A DNA stretch of 64,000 nucleotides from Methylobacterium sp. CB376 (GCF_029714205.1 NZ_CP121648.1:806001-870000); one strand, 5' to 3'. Shown: positions 18,437 through 28,510, numbered from the stretch's first letter. Program-made: numbers and translations. Notes: generated by a model from the sequence alone, not told the origin.

Positions 18437-18811
18437 TCAGTCGAGCCGCTGGAGCGCCACGTGGGTGACGCCGCCCATGCCGATGGCCCGCGCGGAGCCG
18501 CGGCTGAGGTCGATGATCCGCCCGCCCGCGAAGGGGCCGCGGTCGTTGATGCGCACCACGACGGAGCGGCCGTTGGCGGTGTTCGTCACCCGCACGCGGG
18601 TGCCGAAGGGCAGGCTGCGGTGGGCCGCCGTGAGGCCGTTGGGATTGAAGCGCTCGCCGCTCGCCGTGCGCTGGCCGGAGCCGTACCAGGAGGCCCGGCC
18701 GGACTGGGCCGCGGCCTCGGAGACGGTCCCGATCTCCCCCAGCCCCGCCAGGGCCAGCGCCCCACCGAGATACAACGCCACCGGTCGACGCACGGCTCGT
18801 CCGCTGCTCAT
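18437..18811 (-). CDS. rlpA: Septal ring lytic transglycosylase RlpA-like protein
   Basis: The 124-residue exported protein starts at 18811 after AGGGAA and has a signal peptide ([14 protein letters not shown]). A double-psi beta-barrel domain follows with [27 protein letters not shown] and [19 protein letters not shown], including the catalytic Asp of RlpA (INDRGPF). It acts on peptidoglycan lacking stem peptides. It lacks a SPOR domain, so it is a short RlpA-like form and septal targeting is not assured. Confidence 0.88.
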   Translation of the reverse strand: MSSGRAVRRPVALYLGGALALAGLGEIGTVSEAAAQSGRASWYGSGQRTASGERFNPNGLTAAHRSLPFGTRVRVTNTANGRSVVVRINDRGPFAGGRIIDLSRGSARAIGMGGVTHVALQRLD

Positions 18812-19048
18812 CCCGCATTCCCTGCTTGTTGATCGCAGGTCGATCAATCGATCCCGAACAGGACCAAAATGTGACCGCCGTCATGCGACATGATCACACC
18901 TATCCTGCGCTGATGTCTTGCCTCCCGCCCAAGCACAGCTTGATGGTTGCTGATGATCCTGGACGGTCGTAATTTTCACAGCGGGGATCGACCTGGATTG
19001 CAATTTTTCAGTATTGTGGAGATACGGGCCTCGACGCGCCCAAAGGGC

Positions 19049-19053
19049 GACTC
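19049..19053. promoter_or_regulatory. GANTC site upstream of ccrM
   Basis: A GACTC/GAGTC site lies about 105 bp before the ccrM start in an otherwise gene-free 300-bp region. In Caulobacter, methylation of GANTC sites in the ccrM promoter represses it. One site could also occur by chance. Confidence 0.3.
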
Positions 19054-19150
19054 GGCAAAAATTGCAGCCCCAATTCGAGACGGCGAACGTTTCTGAGCGC
19101 AACCAGGCCTTTACCGTGACCGGGGCAAGGTCCCCCTGTCAGTCGCGTAA

Positions 19151-20353
<1,203 letters not shown>

Positions 20354-20378
20354 GGCGCCCGCCGCGCCCGGAGACGCC

Positions 20379-20756
20379 TCACGCCTCGGGGCGCGGCGGG
20401 AGCAGCGCCCCGACCTCGCGCAGGAAGACGGAGGGCCGGAAGGGCTTGGGCAGCAGCCGGAAGGCGGTCGGCAGCGGCTCGGCCTCCGCCCAGGAGCCCG
20501 AGGTCATCACCACCCGCAGGCCCGGCCAGCGCCGTTGCGCGGCCCCCGCGAAGGGGGCGCCGCCGCTCATCCCGGGATCGGTCACCAGGACTCGGGGTCC
20601 CGGCCCCTCGCCGAGCATCCGCACGGCGGAATCCGCGTCCCCCGCCTCGGCGGCCCGGATCCCGGCCCGCGCCAGGATCTCGCCCATCAGGGTGCGCATC
20701 AACCGGTCGTCCTCGACGATCAGGACGTCCGCGGGCGGCCCACTCTCTTGCGTCAT
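20379..20756 (-). CDS. Single-domain response regulator (receiver)
   Basis: The 125-residue protein is one CheY-like domain: acidic pair in VLIVEDDRLMR, phosphoacceptor Asp in VLVTDPGMSGG, Thr/Ser in VVMTSGSW and Lys in LLPKPFRP. No output domain follows, so it acts by protein contact, for example as a phosphorelay shuttle. The start at 20756 removes an unrelated Arg-rich leader. No histidine kinase is nearby. It converges with ccrM, with 25 bp between stop codons. Confidence 0.88.
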   Translation of the reverse strand: MTQESGPPADVLIVEDDRLMRTLMGEILARAGIRAAEAGDADSAVRMLGEGPGPRVLVTDPGMSGGAPFAGAAQRRWPGLRVVMTSGSWAEAEPLPTAFRLLPKPFRPSVFLREVGALLPPRPEA

Positions 20757-20951
20757 GCCAGCGGTTCCACTTCGTACAGCCGAGCTTTCACCGTGCCGCC
20801 GCGGTGATGACGGCCGTCGAAACCGGTCAGGGACGCGCCGGCCTCGCAACTCTGACGATCCTACAGCCGGCTTCTGCGGAGCCGCAATTCAGTCGCGTTG
20901 GCTAACCCCGGAGGCCTAGGCGAAACCTCACCGGAACTTGTGCATCAACAT

Positions 20952-20989
20952 TTGAGCGGTAACGGCGCGTTTGAGCGATTCATGCTCAA
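20952..20989. promoter_or_regulatory. Repeated TTGAGC half-sites, one forming a palindrome
   Basis: TTTGAGCG occurs at 20951 and 20970. The second is followed by GATTCAT and GCTCAA, giving the palindrome TTGAGC-N7-GCTCAA (20971-20989). The spacer also contains a GATTC methylation site. The element lies between the divergent receiver gene (20756) and the gene at 21239 and looks like an operator; no regulator can be named. Confidence 0.4.
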
Positions 20990-21238
20990 TTGGGCGCGCC
21001 GGGCGCGCATCGTGCGAACTAACCCAAGGGAATGAGAAGCGGGCGGGTGCCGCGGCCGGGGCGGAGGGGCGCCGCGCGGCGGGTGCGGCGCCGCGCCTTT
21101 TCGCAGCGCAGCACCGCACTACCTGCCCCCGGGCGGCGCGCCTGGGGCGTCGCATCGCCGCCGCATCGACCCGCGCGACCTGCCGGCCGAGCCCGGTGCG
21201 GAGACCGGCCAGCGGAGACCTGCCAGAGGAGACGCGCC

Positions 21239-21799
21239 ATGCGCCTGCCCCCCATCCCGCCCTCCGACCTCACGGCGGAGCAGCGCCCCCTGTACGACGA
21301 CATGCGTCACGGCATCGAGACGAGCTTCAAGGGCTTCACGGCGATCCGGGAGGACGGCGCCCTGATCGGACCCTGGGCCCCGTGGCTGCGTTTCCCGCGC
21401 TTCGGCGGGCCGGTCTGGGAACTGGTGAAGGCACTGTCGGCGGCGCCGACCCTGCCCAGGACCGTGCGCGAGGTGGCGATCCTGGTCACCGGCACGCATT
21501 TCCACTCGGGCTACGAACTCTACGCGCACATCCTGGTGGCGGAGCTGCGGGGCCTGTCCGACGACACGATCGCGACGATCTGCGCCGGCCAGCGCCCGCC
21601 CGATCTCGGCCGGGCGGAGGCGATCGCCTACGACGTGGCCTCCGCCCTGGTGACGGGGCGCCTGCTGCCGAAGCTCAACTACGAGCAGGCCAGGGCCGAG
21701 TTCGGCGAGGACGGGCTCGCCGAGCTCATCAACCTGGTCGGCCTCTATTGCTGCGTGTCGGTCACCCTCAACGGGTTCGACGTTCCGGTGCCCGACTAG
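21239..21799 (+). CDS. Carboxymuconolactone decarboxylase / AhpD-like family protein
   Basis: The 186-residue protein starts at 21239 after AGAGGAGA. It contains the all-helical CMD fold with REVAILVTGTHFHSGYELYAH at about residues 78-98, where AhpD proteins often have a CxxC. Here the Cys pair is absent, so peroxidase-reductase activity like that of AhpD is unlikely and the protein belongs with the non-thiol CMD group. YDVASALVTGRLLPKLNYEQA and ELINLVGLYCCVSV complete the family pattern. The stop codon TAG is the first part of the repeat that follows. Confidence 0.82.
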   Translation: MRLPPIPPSDLTAEQRPLYDDMRHGIETSFKGFTAIREDGALIGPWAPWLRFPRFGGPVWELVKALSAAPTLPRTVREVAILVTGTHFHSGYELYAHILVAELRGLSDDTIATICAGQRPPDLGRAEAIAYDVASALVTGRLLPKLNYEQARAEFGEDGLAELINLVGLYCCVSVTLNGFDVPVPD

Positions 21800-21901
21800 A
21801 GCATTTTCGGACGAAGTGGATGCCGGTTCGTCGCAGAAAATGCGGCAAGATCAAAGACCTAGAGCAGCACCCGATGGCAACGTGACCGGGTGCTGCTCTA
21901 G
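21797..21901 (+). repeat. CTAGAGC-type intergenic repeat with terminal hairpin, copy 1
   Basis: The sequence begins TAGAGCATTTTCGGACGAAG, continues with GGATGCCGGTTCGTCG and ends in a strong stem (AGAGCAGCACCCG with CGGGTGCTGCTCT). A diverged second copy is at 35973-36075. It supplies the stop codon of the upstream gene and probably acts as a terminator. Confidence 0.8.
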
Positions 21902-21908
21902 CCCGCCC

Positions 21909-22082
21909 TCACACGGAGGTGGGCCGCCGCGAGCGCAGCCAGCTCTCGATGGCGGCCCGGCGTCCGCCGGGGTCGCCCATGTCGGGGATCGGGCCCGGCC
22001 GCGCCGGAGCGGCGGGCGCGGCCGCGAGGCCGGTGGCCGGCGTCGCCGGGGATGGCGGGGCTGCGGTGGTGCTCTCCTTCAT
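21909..22082 (-). CDS. Small hypothetical protein
   Basis: Fifty-seven residues start at 22082 after CAGGAGACC. The N-terminal half is Ala/Pro/Thr-rich and the C-terminal half (MGDPGGRRAAIESWLRS) looks like one amphipathic helix. No family is recognised. The good ribosome site and the fit between the repeat at 21901 and the next gene support it as real. Confidence 0.5.
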   Translation of the reverse strand: MKESTTAAPPSPATPATGLAAAPAAPARPGPIPDMGDPGGRRAAIESWLRSRRPTSV

Positions 22083-22292
22083 CGTCGGTCTCCTGCAACG
22101 GGACGCGGTCGGCTCTTCCTCAACGGCGCAAGTGTTCCTCCGGCTCCAGCGTGACCTTCCCGGATCAGGCCAAAGTCGATGCCGGCGGCTCGCGCCGCCC
22201 GTGTCCGGCGGATCACTGCCCGGTGAGCGGCGGAACTTGGCAGGCACCGCCCCGCATGTTCCGACATCTCTCGACCTCGCGAAGGACGACCG

Positions 22293-22622
22293 ATGTCACG
22301 CCTCCCCTGCCTGCTCATCCTGGCCGCGCTCGCGGCGCCCCCCGCCGAGGCCCGCGAGGCTCGCGACGGGCCGGGCGCCTCCCGGAGCGCCCGCTGGGTG
22401 CCGGTCCGGCACGACCTGCGCCGGCTCGACCGGCTCGACGCGCGGCTGATCCGGCACGGATTCGTCCCGGTCTCGCGCGTGCCGCCCCGGCGCGGCCCGG
22501 CCCGCGACCCGAGCGGCGTGACCGGGTTCAGCGGCCCGCCCGGGATCATCGGCGACAGCGTGAACAGCCTCGCTCCCCTGCCCCCCGGCTCGCCCGCCAG
22601 CCTCGACGGCCAGCTCTACTGA
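22293..22622 (+). CDS. Small exported protein, unknown
   Basis: The 109-residue protein has a signal peptide (SRLPCLLILAALAAPPAEA) and a mature part with many Arg/Asp/Leu residues, then a Pro/Gly/Ser-rich tail. There is a GAAGGACG ribosome site before 22293. No known domain is seen. Its TGA stop codon is the first three bases of repeat copy C. Confidence 0.55.
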   Translation: MSRLPCLLILAALAAPPAEAREARDGPGASRSARWVPVRHDLRRLDRLDARLIRHGFVPVSRVPPRRGPARDPSGVTGFSGPPGIIGDSVNSLAPLPPGSPASLDGQLY

Positions 22623-22769
22623 TCCGGGATCCGGTTGATCGAAGCGGTTCCCGGATCACGCGCCTGCGCGGCGCCTGAGCGCGGCGCCTGAGTGCGGCGC
22701 CTGAGCGAAGCCGACATCCGCATGGCCGACATCGGAGTTGGCGAAGCCATCAACCGGATGGCGTATCAG
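22620..22769 (+). repeat. Full copy C of the dispersed modular palindromic element
   Basis: Modules 1 and 2 are both present. The linker has three tandem GCGGCGCCTGAG-type units instead of the two in copy A, so the linker expands by slippage. The left end overlaps the upstream stop codon. Confidence 0.85.
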
Positions 22770-22845
22770 AGGTCGGAGATCCCTCGGCTTCCGGCGCAGC
22801 TGTCCGGCTCGGCCTGGCCGCGACGGCCGTCGCCGCGCGGCCGGC

Positions 22846-23469
22846 CTATCCTCCGGCCGCCTGGGCCGTGAGCGCCGGCGCCGCGGCCGGCGCGGCGTCC
22901 GGGAGCGTCGTCCAGTCCACGACCTCGCTGACGAGGCGAAGCCGCTGCGCGTCGCGGTCCGGCGCCACCTCCTCGACCCCGACCTCCACGACGAGGCGCT
23001 GCGGCCGCGCGCGGCGGAAGAGGCCGGAGGGGCGCGGCGTGACGAAGAAGTACAGCCGCCCCTCCCCCGGCCCCTCGCCGGCCGCGCCCGGCTCGAACTG
23101 CGTCCGGTCGAGGATCTCGCGGTTCGGCGACAGGACGCGCTTGAAGGCGAGATGCGCGTAGCCGCCCGCGCCGGAGGGCCCGGCGGGCCGGAACTCCGCG
23201 GCCGACACGCCCGCCCCCCGCGGGCCGCGAACCCTGATGTAGCCGACGCGGAAGCGGTTCCGCCTCGGATCGCTCAGGCGGATGTAGAACAGCATCCCCC
23301 GTGCACCCGGCACCGCGTGGGTTCCGACGTGGAGCGACCACATGCTCTGGGCGGCCTTCCGCGCGCTTCGCTGCAGATGCCGGAGGGTTCGCCAGCTGAT
23401 CAGCAGGCTGGCAGTCGAGAGACATGCGATGAATGCCAGTATCAGCATAACCTGTGATGTGGCGGGCAT
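22846..23469 (-). CDS. Membrane-anchored hypothetical protein
   Basis: The 207-residue protein has a single N-terminal membrane helix (VMLILAFIACLSTASLLISW). A soluble, beta-rich region follows with GMLFYIRLSDPRRNRFRVGY, RLYFFVTPRP and LVVEVGVEEVAPDR, and it ends in an Ala-rich tail. I recognise no family. The helix followed by Arg-rich sequence suggests the bulk faces the cytoplasm, but topology is uncertain. It stands alone between repeat C and a 270-bp gap. Confidence 0.6.
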   Translation of the reverse strand: MPATSQVMLILAFIACLSTASLLISWRTLRHLQRSARKAAQSMWSLHVGTHAVPGARGMLFYIRLSDPRRNRFRVGYIRVRGPRGAGVSAAEFRPAGPSGAGGYAHLAFKRVLSPNREILDRTQFEPGAAGEGPGEGRLYFFVTPRPSGLFRRARPQRLVVEVGVEEVAPDRDAQRLRLVSEVVDWTTLPDAAPAAAPALTAQAAGG

Positions 23470-23740
23470 GGCGCGGCTTCCGTACGGGCAACAAACGCGC
23501 GAATACTAGCGGCCCGCACCGAGCTGTACAGCTGATTTGGCGGCCAGGAAGGCGATCCCCGGGAGGGTGTGCTTTTTGCGACTGCACGCGCAGGCGGCAC
23601 GCGTGGACCCTCGGCGGAGAGGCCGGCGAGGCCTCGGCGGTTCCCCGGGACCGCTCCGTACTCTGCACCGTTCCGATTCCGCACGGGCGCGACCACAGTC
23701 CGGCAAACCCGACCCGCAATCCGATCCTGGAGTCTCCGCG

Positions 23741-24247
23741 ATGAAGTCGCTCGTCCTGCCCGCCGCCGCCCTGGGCGCGGCCCTCGCCCTGACCTCGACC
23801 GCGGCCGAAGCCGGCGGCTACCGCTACGGCGGCTATCACGGGGGCTACCATGGCGGTTTCGCCGGATACCGGGCCTCGGCCTTCCGGGGCGGCTTCGGCG
23901 GACACCGCGCGGCCTACGGCTACGGCCGCTACGGCGGCCACGGATACGGGTTCGCCGGCGGTCGCGGCTATTACGGCGGCTATGCGGGCCGCGGCTACGG
24001 CGTTTACGGCGGGCGGGGCTATTACGGCGGCTACGGCTACCGCCGCGGCTACGGGCTCGCCGCCGGGCTGGGGCTCGGGCTGGCCGCCGGCGCGGCCTAC
24101 GGCTATGCCTACGCCCCCTCGACCTACGGCGTGACCTACGATTACGGCAGCTACGGCTACGGCAGCTACGCGCCGGCCAGCTACGGCTACGCCGTGGCGC
24201 CGGTCGGCTACGGGGGCTATGGGTACGGGTACGGCTGCGGCTGCTGA
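23741..24247 (+). CDS. Exported Gly/Tyr-rich protein
   Basis: The 168-residue precursor has a signal peptide (KSLVLPAAALGAALALTSTAAEA). The mature part is almost wholly Gly, Tyr, Ala and Arg in GGYHGGYHGG and YGRYGG type repeats, interrupted by one hydrophobic Gly/Ala helix (GLAAGLGLGLAAGAAYGY). It ends CGCGC-like (YGCGC). Such proteins are common in Methylobacterium and may coat or structure the envelope; no function is established. The start at 23741 follows CTGGAGTC. Confidence 0.7.
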   Translation: MKSLVLPAAALGAALALTSTAAEAGGYRYGGYHGGYHGGFAGYRASAFRGGFGGHRAAYGYGRYGGHGYGFAGGRGYYGGYAGRGYGVYGGRGYYGGYGYRRGYGLAAGLGLGLAAGAAYGYAYAPSTYGVTYDYGSYGYGSYAPASYGYAVAPVGYGGYGYGYGCGC

Positions 24248-24387
24248 GGCCGCCCCTCCCGCGCGGACGTCACGGATCGAAGCCCGCCCGCGCGGCGGGC
24301 TTCGTCCGCGGCGATGGGGGGCGACGGCCCGGGCGGGCGCGTCCTCATCCCCTGCGAGGCGCCGGTCTCAACGGCCCTTGGCCGGTC

Positions 24388-24561
24388 TCACCGGCCCTTG
24401 ATGGCGTCCTTGATGCCGCCGACGACGTTCTGGACCTTGCCCTTGACCTGATCGGCGACGCCCTCGCTGCGCAGCTTCTCGTCCCCGGTCAGCTTTCCGG
24501 CGCCTTCCTTGATCTTGCCGCCGACATTCGTGGCCGATCCTTCGATGCGATCCTTGTCCAT
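24388..24561 (-). CDS. CsbD family stress protein
   Basis: The 57-residue protein is a compact CsbD domain: MDKDRIEGSATNVGGKIKEG, then KLTGDEKLRSEGVADQVKGK. Members are small hydrophilic helical proteins induced by general stress, with no enzymatic activity known. A GGGAGCGAG ribosome site precedes 24561. It is divergent from the glycine-zipper gene at 24698, and the shared 137-bp gap may hold stress-responsive promoters. Confidence 0.9.
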   Translation of the reverse strand: MDKDRIEGSATNVGGKIKEGAGKLTGDEKLRSEGVADQVKGKVQNVVGGIKDAIKGR

Positions 24562-24697
24562 GTCTCGCTCCCGTCTCTGCGACACTGCGTCGATGCCCCA
24601 CAAACGGGGCAGCGGCGGCCATCGTTCCCGACTTTTCGACCAGGAACGAAGCGGCCGCGGCGCCGTTACGGAGCATCGACACGAGAGGAGCGACGCG

Positions 24698-24967
24698 ATG
24701 AAACGGTTCATCCTGGGCATTGCCCTGGCGGCGATGGCGGGGTCGGCGGCGGTCGCGGGCGAGGCCGGGGCCGCGGCGGGCGCGGCTGCCGGCGCCGCCG
24801 CGGGCGGACCGGTCGGCGCGGCGGTGGGCGCGGGCGTCGGCGGCGTGGCGAGCGGACCGGACCGGCGCACGGTCGTCGAGGGCCGCGGCGGCTGCTCGCA
24901 CACGACCGTCCGCAAGGAGAACGACCTCGGCGACTCGAAGACCGTGCACCGCGAGGATTGCGACTGA
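24698..24967 (+). CDS. Exported glycine-zipper protein
   Basis: The 89-residue precursor has a signal peptide (KRFILGIALAAMAGSAAVA) followed by an uninterrupted Gly/Ala zipper of GAAAGAAAG type for about 35 residues. A polar C-terminal part has two Cys residues (GGCSHTTVRKENDLG and HREDCD). The glycine zipper predicts tight helix packing in a membrane. The AGAGGAG site supports the start. Function is unknown. Confidence 0.7.
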   Translation: MKRFILGIALAAMAGSAAVAGEAGAAAGAAAGAAAGGPVGAAVGAGVGGVASGPDRRTVVEGRGGCSHTTVRKENDLGDSKTVHREDCD

Positions 24968-25052
24968 CCTCCCGGCCCGGCCGGGAACCCCGCCCCGGGG
25001 CCGGATCCGGCCCCGGAAGCGCGGGCTCTCTCGGCGCGCCGGGAGAGCCCCG

Positions 25053-25307
25053 TCAGGCGCGCTGCAGCACCCGCCGCACCTGGACGGCGCTCCAGCTCCG
25101 CCCGCGCGCCGTCGGAATGCCGCGGGCGTTCAGGGCGCCCGCAATCTCGTTCAAGCTGACCGCGCCCGCCGCCTGCACTTCGCGGATGACCGGGACAGTC
25201 AAGGCAGCCCGCTCGGCCGCCGCCGCGGCCCGAATCGCCACGCTCGTCTGGATGCCCTTGTCCCGCGATCGCCTCAGACCGGCGAACTTGTGATTGTCGA
25301 ACTGCAT
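25053..25307 (-). CDS. Stand-alone piece matching the linker and C-terminal part of serine recombinases
   Basis: The 84 residues end with SLNEIAGALNARGIPTARG followed by WSAVQVRRVLQRA. That pattern is the Recombinase-domain helix found downstream of the resolvase catalytic domain in Rhizobiales recombinases. The catalytic Ser domain is absent upstream, where no homologous sequence remains. It may be a relic or a small DNA-binding protein in its own right. The start at 25307 is a best guess. Confidence 0.5.
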   Translation of the reverse strand: MQFDNHKFAGLRRSRDKGIQTSVAIRAAAAAERAALTVPVIREVQAAGAVSLNEIAGALNARGIPTARGRSWSAVQVRRVLQRA

Positions 25308-25457
25308 CGGTCTCGAACCCGAGACCCCCTCGCCCCTTCGGCTAGCACCGGGATTGCACCTCCACAAGCGAAACCGCCGCGATCACTGGGTTGTGACGGC
25401 TCCCGCGGGGCTGCGCGGCCGCCTCGGGCGCGGCCGCGCGCCGGGGCGGGCCGCCGC

Positions 25458-25760
25458 TCACGGCGCGCGCGCGTCGGGCCGGTCGCGGCACTCCGGGGGC
25501 TCGTGCAGCACGCAGTCCCGGGCCCAGGCCTTGGCCTCCGCGATCGTCGCGAAGATGGGATTGCGGGTCGGTAGCGGCTGGCACGGGCCGAAGCCGACCT
25601 CCAGGTACCATCGCCGGTGCAGGTCCGAGGCGCGGTGGACCTCGTCCGAGAGGCGCACGAGGACGCACAGGAGGCGCCGCCCGAGGAAGAGCAGGCGTGC
25701 GTCGCAATCGTGCGAGCCCGTGTCGACCACGGCCTTTCGGAAAGTCACATCGTGCTGCAT
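25458..25760 (-). CDS. Hypothetical protein
   Basis: The 100-residue frame starts at 25760. It has RLLFLGRRLLCVLVRLSDEV and RRWYLEVGFGPCQPLP, then NPIFATIAEAKAWARDCVL, a beta-strand-then-helix pattern with balanced composition. I recognise no named family. The segment between 25761 and 26086 is less GC-rich and has no gene. Confidence 0.55.
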   Translation of the reverse strand: MQHDVTFRKAVVDTGSHDCDARLLFLGRRLLCVLVRLSDEVHRASDLHRRWYLEVGFGPCQPLPTRNPIFATIAEAKAWARDCVLHEPPECRDRPDARAP

Positions 25761-26086
25761 TTCGCCAACACTGTCCCGTTTCCGCCCTAGAACAATTGGC
25801 CTAGCGTACGTCAGGCCTGACACGAAGGTCTTGTGCCAGATCAAAGGGAACCAGGATTGCGCGCCCGAGCGTCCGGCCGGCCTTCCATAAGGGAAGCTGG
25901 CCCGTGGCATGCCAATCCTCGTCGCAGCAATCGAGCCACAACTTTCATCAATGATGCGCAAAGGGGCCCGCACGGCCGTGTCGGCGGACCGTAATCCCGA
26001 AGGAAACGCCACCCGGCCGCGAGACGAGACGGGCCCGGCAACGGTAGAGTGCGGCCCGCGAGAACCGATCAGGGCGGAGAACGACC

Positions 26087-26614
26087 ATGACCAGCCGGGC
26101 GCGGCAGCGAGCGAGGCGGATCGGGGCGGTCCTGGTCGGCGTCTGCCTGGTCCTTCCGGGGTCGGCCCGGTCGCAGGGGCGCGGCTGCACGATCACGCCC
26201 TACACGGACCCGCCGCGCGAGGAACTGTCCTGCCCCGACGGGTTCACGCTGAGCGCGGAGCGGGGCTCCCTCTACCGGCTGCTCGACCGGAACCGGGACG
26301 GGCGCCCGGAAGCCGCCGAACTCAGCGGGCGCGGGCTCCTGGTCGACGCGCCGGCCCGCCGCGGCGCCTTCCAGATCCGCACGCCCCACGCGATCGCCTC
26401 GGTCCGGGGCACGGTCTGGGCGGTGGACGTCACGCCGGCCCGCACCTCCGTCTTCGTGCGCCGGGGCGCGGTCTCGGTGTCCCGGCCCTCCGGCCCGGCC
26501 GTGACGCTGCGCGACGGGGACGGGGTCGACGTCGAGGCCGGGACCGAGCCGCTCGCGGTCAAGCGCTGGAGCCCGGAGCGGGCGGCCGGGCTCCTGGCGC
26601 GGTTCGGGCGGTGA
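26087..26614 (+). CDS. FecR-domain exported protein
   Basis: The 175-residue precursor has a signal peptide (RIGAVLVGVCLVLPGSARS) and a FecR-like domain: GSLYRLLDRN, FQIRTPHAIASVRGTVWAVD and VFVRRGAVSVSR. Unlike FecR anti-sigma regulators it has no cytoplasmic N-terminal part, so it is a periplasmic FecR-domain protein. Its last codons overlap the next start as GTGA. FecR proteins paired with CHASE2 adenylate cyclases recur in alphaproteobacteria, and the exported FecR protein probably modulates the sensor domain of the cyclase. Confidence 0.85.
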   Translation: MTSRARQRARRIGAVLVGVCLVLPGSARSQGRGCTITPYTDPPREELSCPDGFTLSAERGSLYRLLDRNRDGRPEAAELSGRGLLVDAPARRGAFQIRTPHAIASVRGTVWAVDVTPARTSVFVRRGAVSVSRPSGPAVTLRDGDGVDVEAGTEPLAVKRWSPERAAGLLARFGR

Positions 26615-28452
26615 CGACGCGGCCGCGCGCCCTCGCCGCGCTCGCGGCTTTGGCGCTGGCCGGCGCCTGGGCGGGACTGCTCGCTTCCCTCCACCTCGAC
26701 GGGCGGGCGGGGCTCCTCGACCGGATCGAGGCGCCGCTGCTCGACCTGCGCTTCACCCTCGCGGGCGCGCGGCCCGCGCCGCCCGACGTGGTGATCGTGG
26801 CCCTCGACGACGCGACCGTCGCCGAGGCGGGCCGCTTCCCGCTCCCCCGCGGCACCCTCGCCGCGCTGGTGCGCCGGCTGAGCGCGGGCCGGCCGCGGGC
26901 GATCGGCCTCGACCTGCTGTTCCTGGAGCCCGGGGCGGAGGGCGCCGACCTGGATCTCGCCGCCTCGCTGCGGGAGGCGAACGCCGTCGTCGCGGGCGCG
27001 GCACTGTTCCCGCCCGAGGGTGCGGAGGGCAACGGGACGGACGTGCCGCGGGCGAGCCGCATCCTGTGGCCGGTCGCGGCGATCCGGACCGGCACCGGTC
27101 TCGGCCTCGTCAACGTCTCGACCGACAGCGGCGGCACCCCGCGCCACGTCCCGCTGCTCATCCGCAGCGGCGACGCGCTCCTTCCCTCCTTCGCCCTCGA
27201 ACTCGCCGCCCGGGCGGCCGGCGCCGCCCCCTCCCTCGCCGGGGACGAGCTGCGGATCGGCCGGGCGGCGGTGAGGCCCGATCTCGGGCTCAGCCTGCCG
27301 CTGCGCTTCTACGGCCCGCGCGGCACGCTTCCCACCCTGAGCGCGGCGGCCGTGCTGGCCGGCCGGACCCCGCCCGAGGCGCTGCGGGACCGCGTGCTGG
27401 TCGTCGGCTCGACCGCCACGGCGGCGGGCGACAGCTTCGCGACGCCGTTCGACCCGATCCTGCCGGGCGTCGAGGTGCTGGCGACCGGCGTGGCGCACCT
27501 CGTCGCCGGCGACGGGCTCGTGCGCGACCGCCGGGTCCGGCGCGTCGACGCGGCGGCGGCGCTCGCGCTCGCCCTGGCGGGCGCCCTCCTGCCGGCCCTC
27601 GCGCCGCCCGCCCTCGGCCTCGCCCTGCTCGGGCTCGCGGCGGGCGCGTGGCTGGCCCTCACCCAGGCGGCCTTCGCGCAGGGCGGCCTGTGGTTCTCCG
27701 CCACGCTGCCGCTTGCGGCGATCCTGCCGGTGGCGGCCCTCGCGACGGCCGGCCGGGTCGTGCTGGAGCGCCGGCGGGCGGGCCGGCTCGCCCGCGCCGA
27801 GCAGGCCCTGCGCGTCTTCCACCCGCCGGCCCTGGCCGACCGCATCGCCGGCGATGCCGGCTTCCTCGCCGCCCCGGTGACCCAGCAGGCCGGCATCGTG
27901 TTCGTGGACCTCAGCGGCTTCACCGCCCTGAGCGAGCGGCTCGGACCGGCGCAGACCCGCGGCTTCCTGCGCGCCTTCCACGGCATCGTGGAGGAGGAGG
28001 TCACCCGCGCGGGCGGTGTCGTGCTCGCCTTCATGGGGGACGGCGCCATGTGCCTGTTCGGCCTGCCGGACCCGCGCCCGGACGACGCCGATCGCGCCCT
28101 CGCGGCGGCCTTCGCCCTCGTGCCGCGGGTGCGGGCGTGGCTCGCGGCGGATCCGCGGACGAGCGGCCTCGACCTGCGGGTCGGCGCCCATCACGGCACC
28201 GTGGTGGTGTCGCGCCTCGGGTCGGACGACCACCAGCACATCACCGCCACGGGCGACAGCGTCAACGTCGCGAGCCGCCTGATGGAGGTCGGCAAGGCGC
28301 ACGGCGCCGCCCTGGTGGCGAGCGAGGACCTGCTCGCGGCCACCCGGGCCTCGCCGGCCGCGCACGCCGCCTTCGAGGCGCACCGCCCCGTGGCCATCCG
28401 GGGCCGGGCCCGGCCGCTCGGGGTGGCCTTCCGCTGGCTGAAACCGGCCTAA
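26611..28452 (+). CDS. CHASE2-domain adenylate/guanylate cyclase
   Basis: The 613-residue protein uses a GTG start at 26611 in a 4-bp GTGA overlap with the FecR gene. An N-terminal membrane helix is followed by an extracytoplasmic CHASE2 domain (about 35-310; PPDVVIVALDDATVAEAG, RAIGLDLLFLEPG, RVLVVGSTATAAGDSF). Three or so membrane helices (about 310-390) and a class III cyclase domain (about 420-600) follow. The metal-binding residues are in IVFVDLSGFTALSERLG and FMGDGAMCLFGLP, and HITATGDSVNVASRLM is the typical late motif. It should make cAMP in response to an external signal. A Crp/Fnr regulator is encoded next door. Confidence 0.9.
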   Translation: MTTRPRALAALAALALAGAWAGLLASLHLDGRAGLLDRIEAPLLDLRFTLAGARPAPPDVVIVALDDATVAEAGRFPLPRGTLAALVRRLSAGRPRAIGLDLLFLEPGAEGADLDLAASLREANAVVAGAALFPPEGAEGNGTDVPRASRILWPVAAIRTGTGLGLVNVSTDSGGTPRHVPLLIRSGDALLPSFALELAARAAGAAPSLAGDELRIGRAAVRPDLGLSLPLRFYGPRGTLPTLSAAAVLAGRTPPEALRDRVLVVGSTATAAGDSFATPFDPILPGVEVLATGVAHLVAGDGLVRDRRVRRVDAAAALALALAGALLPALAPPALGLALLGLAAGAWLALTQAAFAQGGLWFSATLPLAAILPVAALATAGRVVLERRRAGRLARAEQALRVFHPPALADRIAGDAGFLAAPVTQQAGIVFVDLSGFTALSERLGPAQTRGFLRAFHGIVEEEVTRAGGVVLAFMGDGAMCLFGLPDPRPDDADRALAAAFALVPRVRAWLAADPRTSGLDLRVGAHHGTVVVSRLGSDDHQHITATGDSVNVASRLMEVGKAHGAALVASEDLLAATRASPAAHAAFEAHRPVAIRGRARPLGVAFRWLKPA

Positions 28453-28510
28453 CCCGAGCCGAGCCGAGAGCCGCCCCGCGACGCGATCCGCCGGCCTCCG
28501 CGGCCCGCCG

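Noticed and set aside
23741..24247. Gly/Tyr repeats considered as a CRISPR-like array or minisatellite
   Set aside because: The repeats are irregular in length and in frame with a signal peptide, so they encode a low-complexity protein; no CRISPR array occurs in the window.
25909..26610. N-terminal extension of the CHASE2 cyclase frame back to 25909
   Set aside because: The extension overlaps the FecR gene entirely and is Arg/Gly noise; the GTG at 26611 with a GTGA overlap is the natural start.
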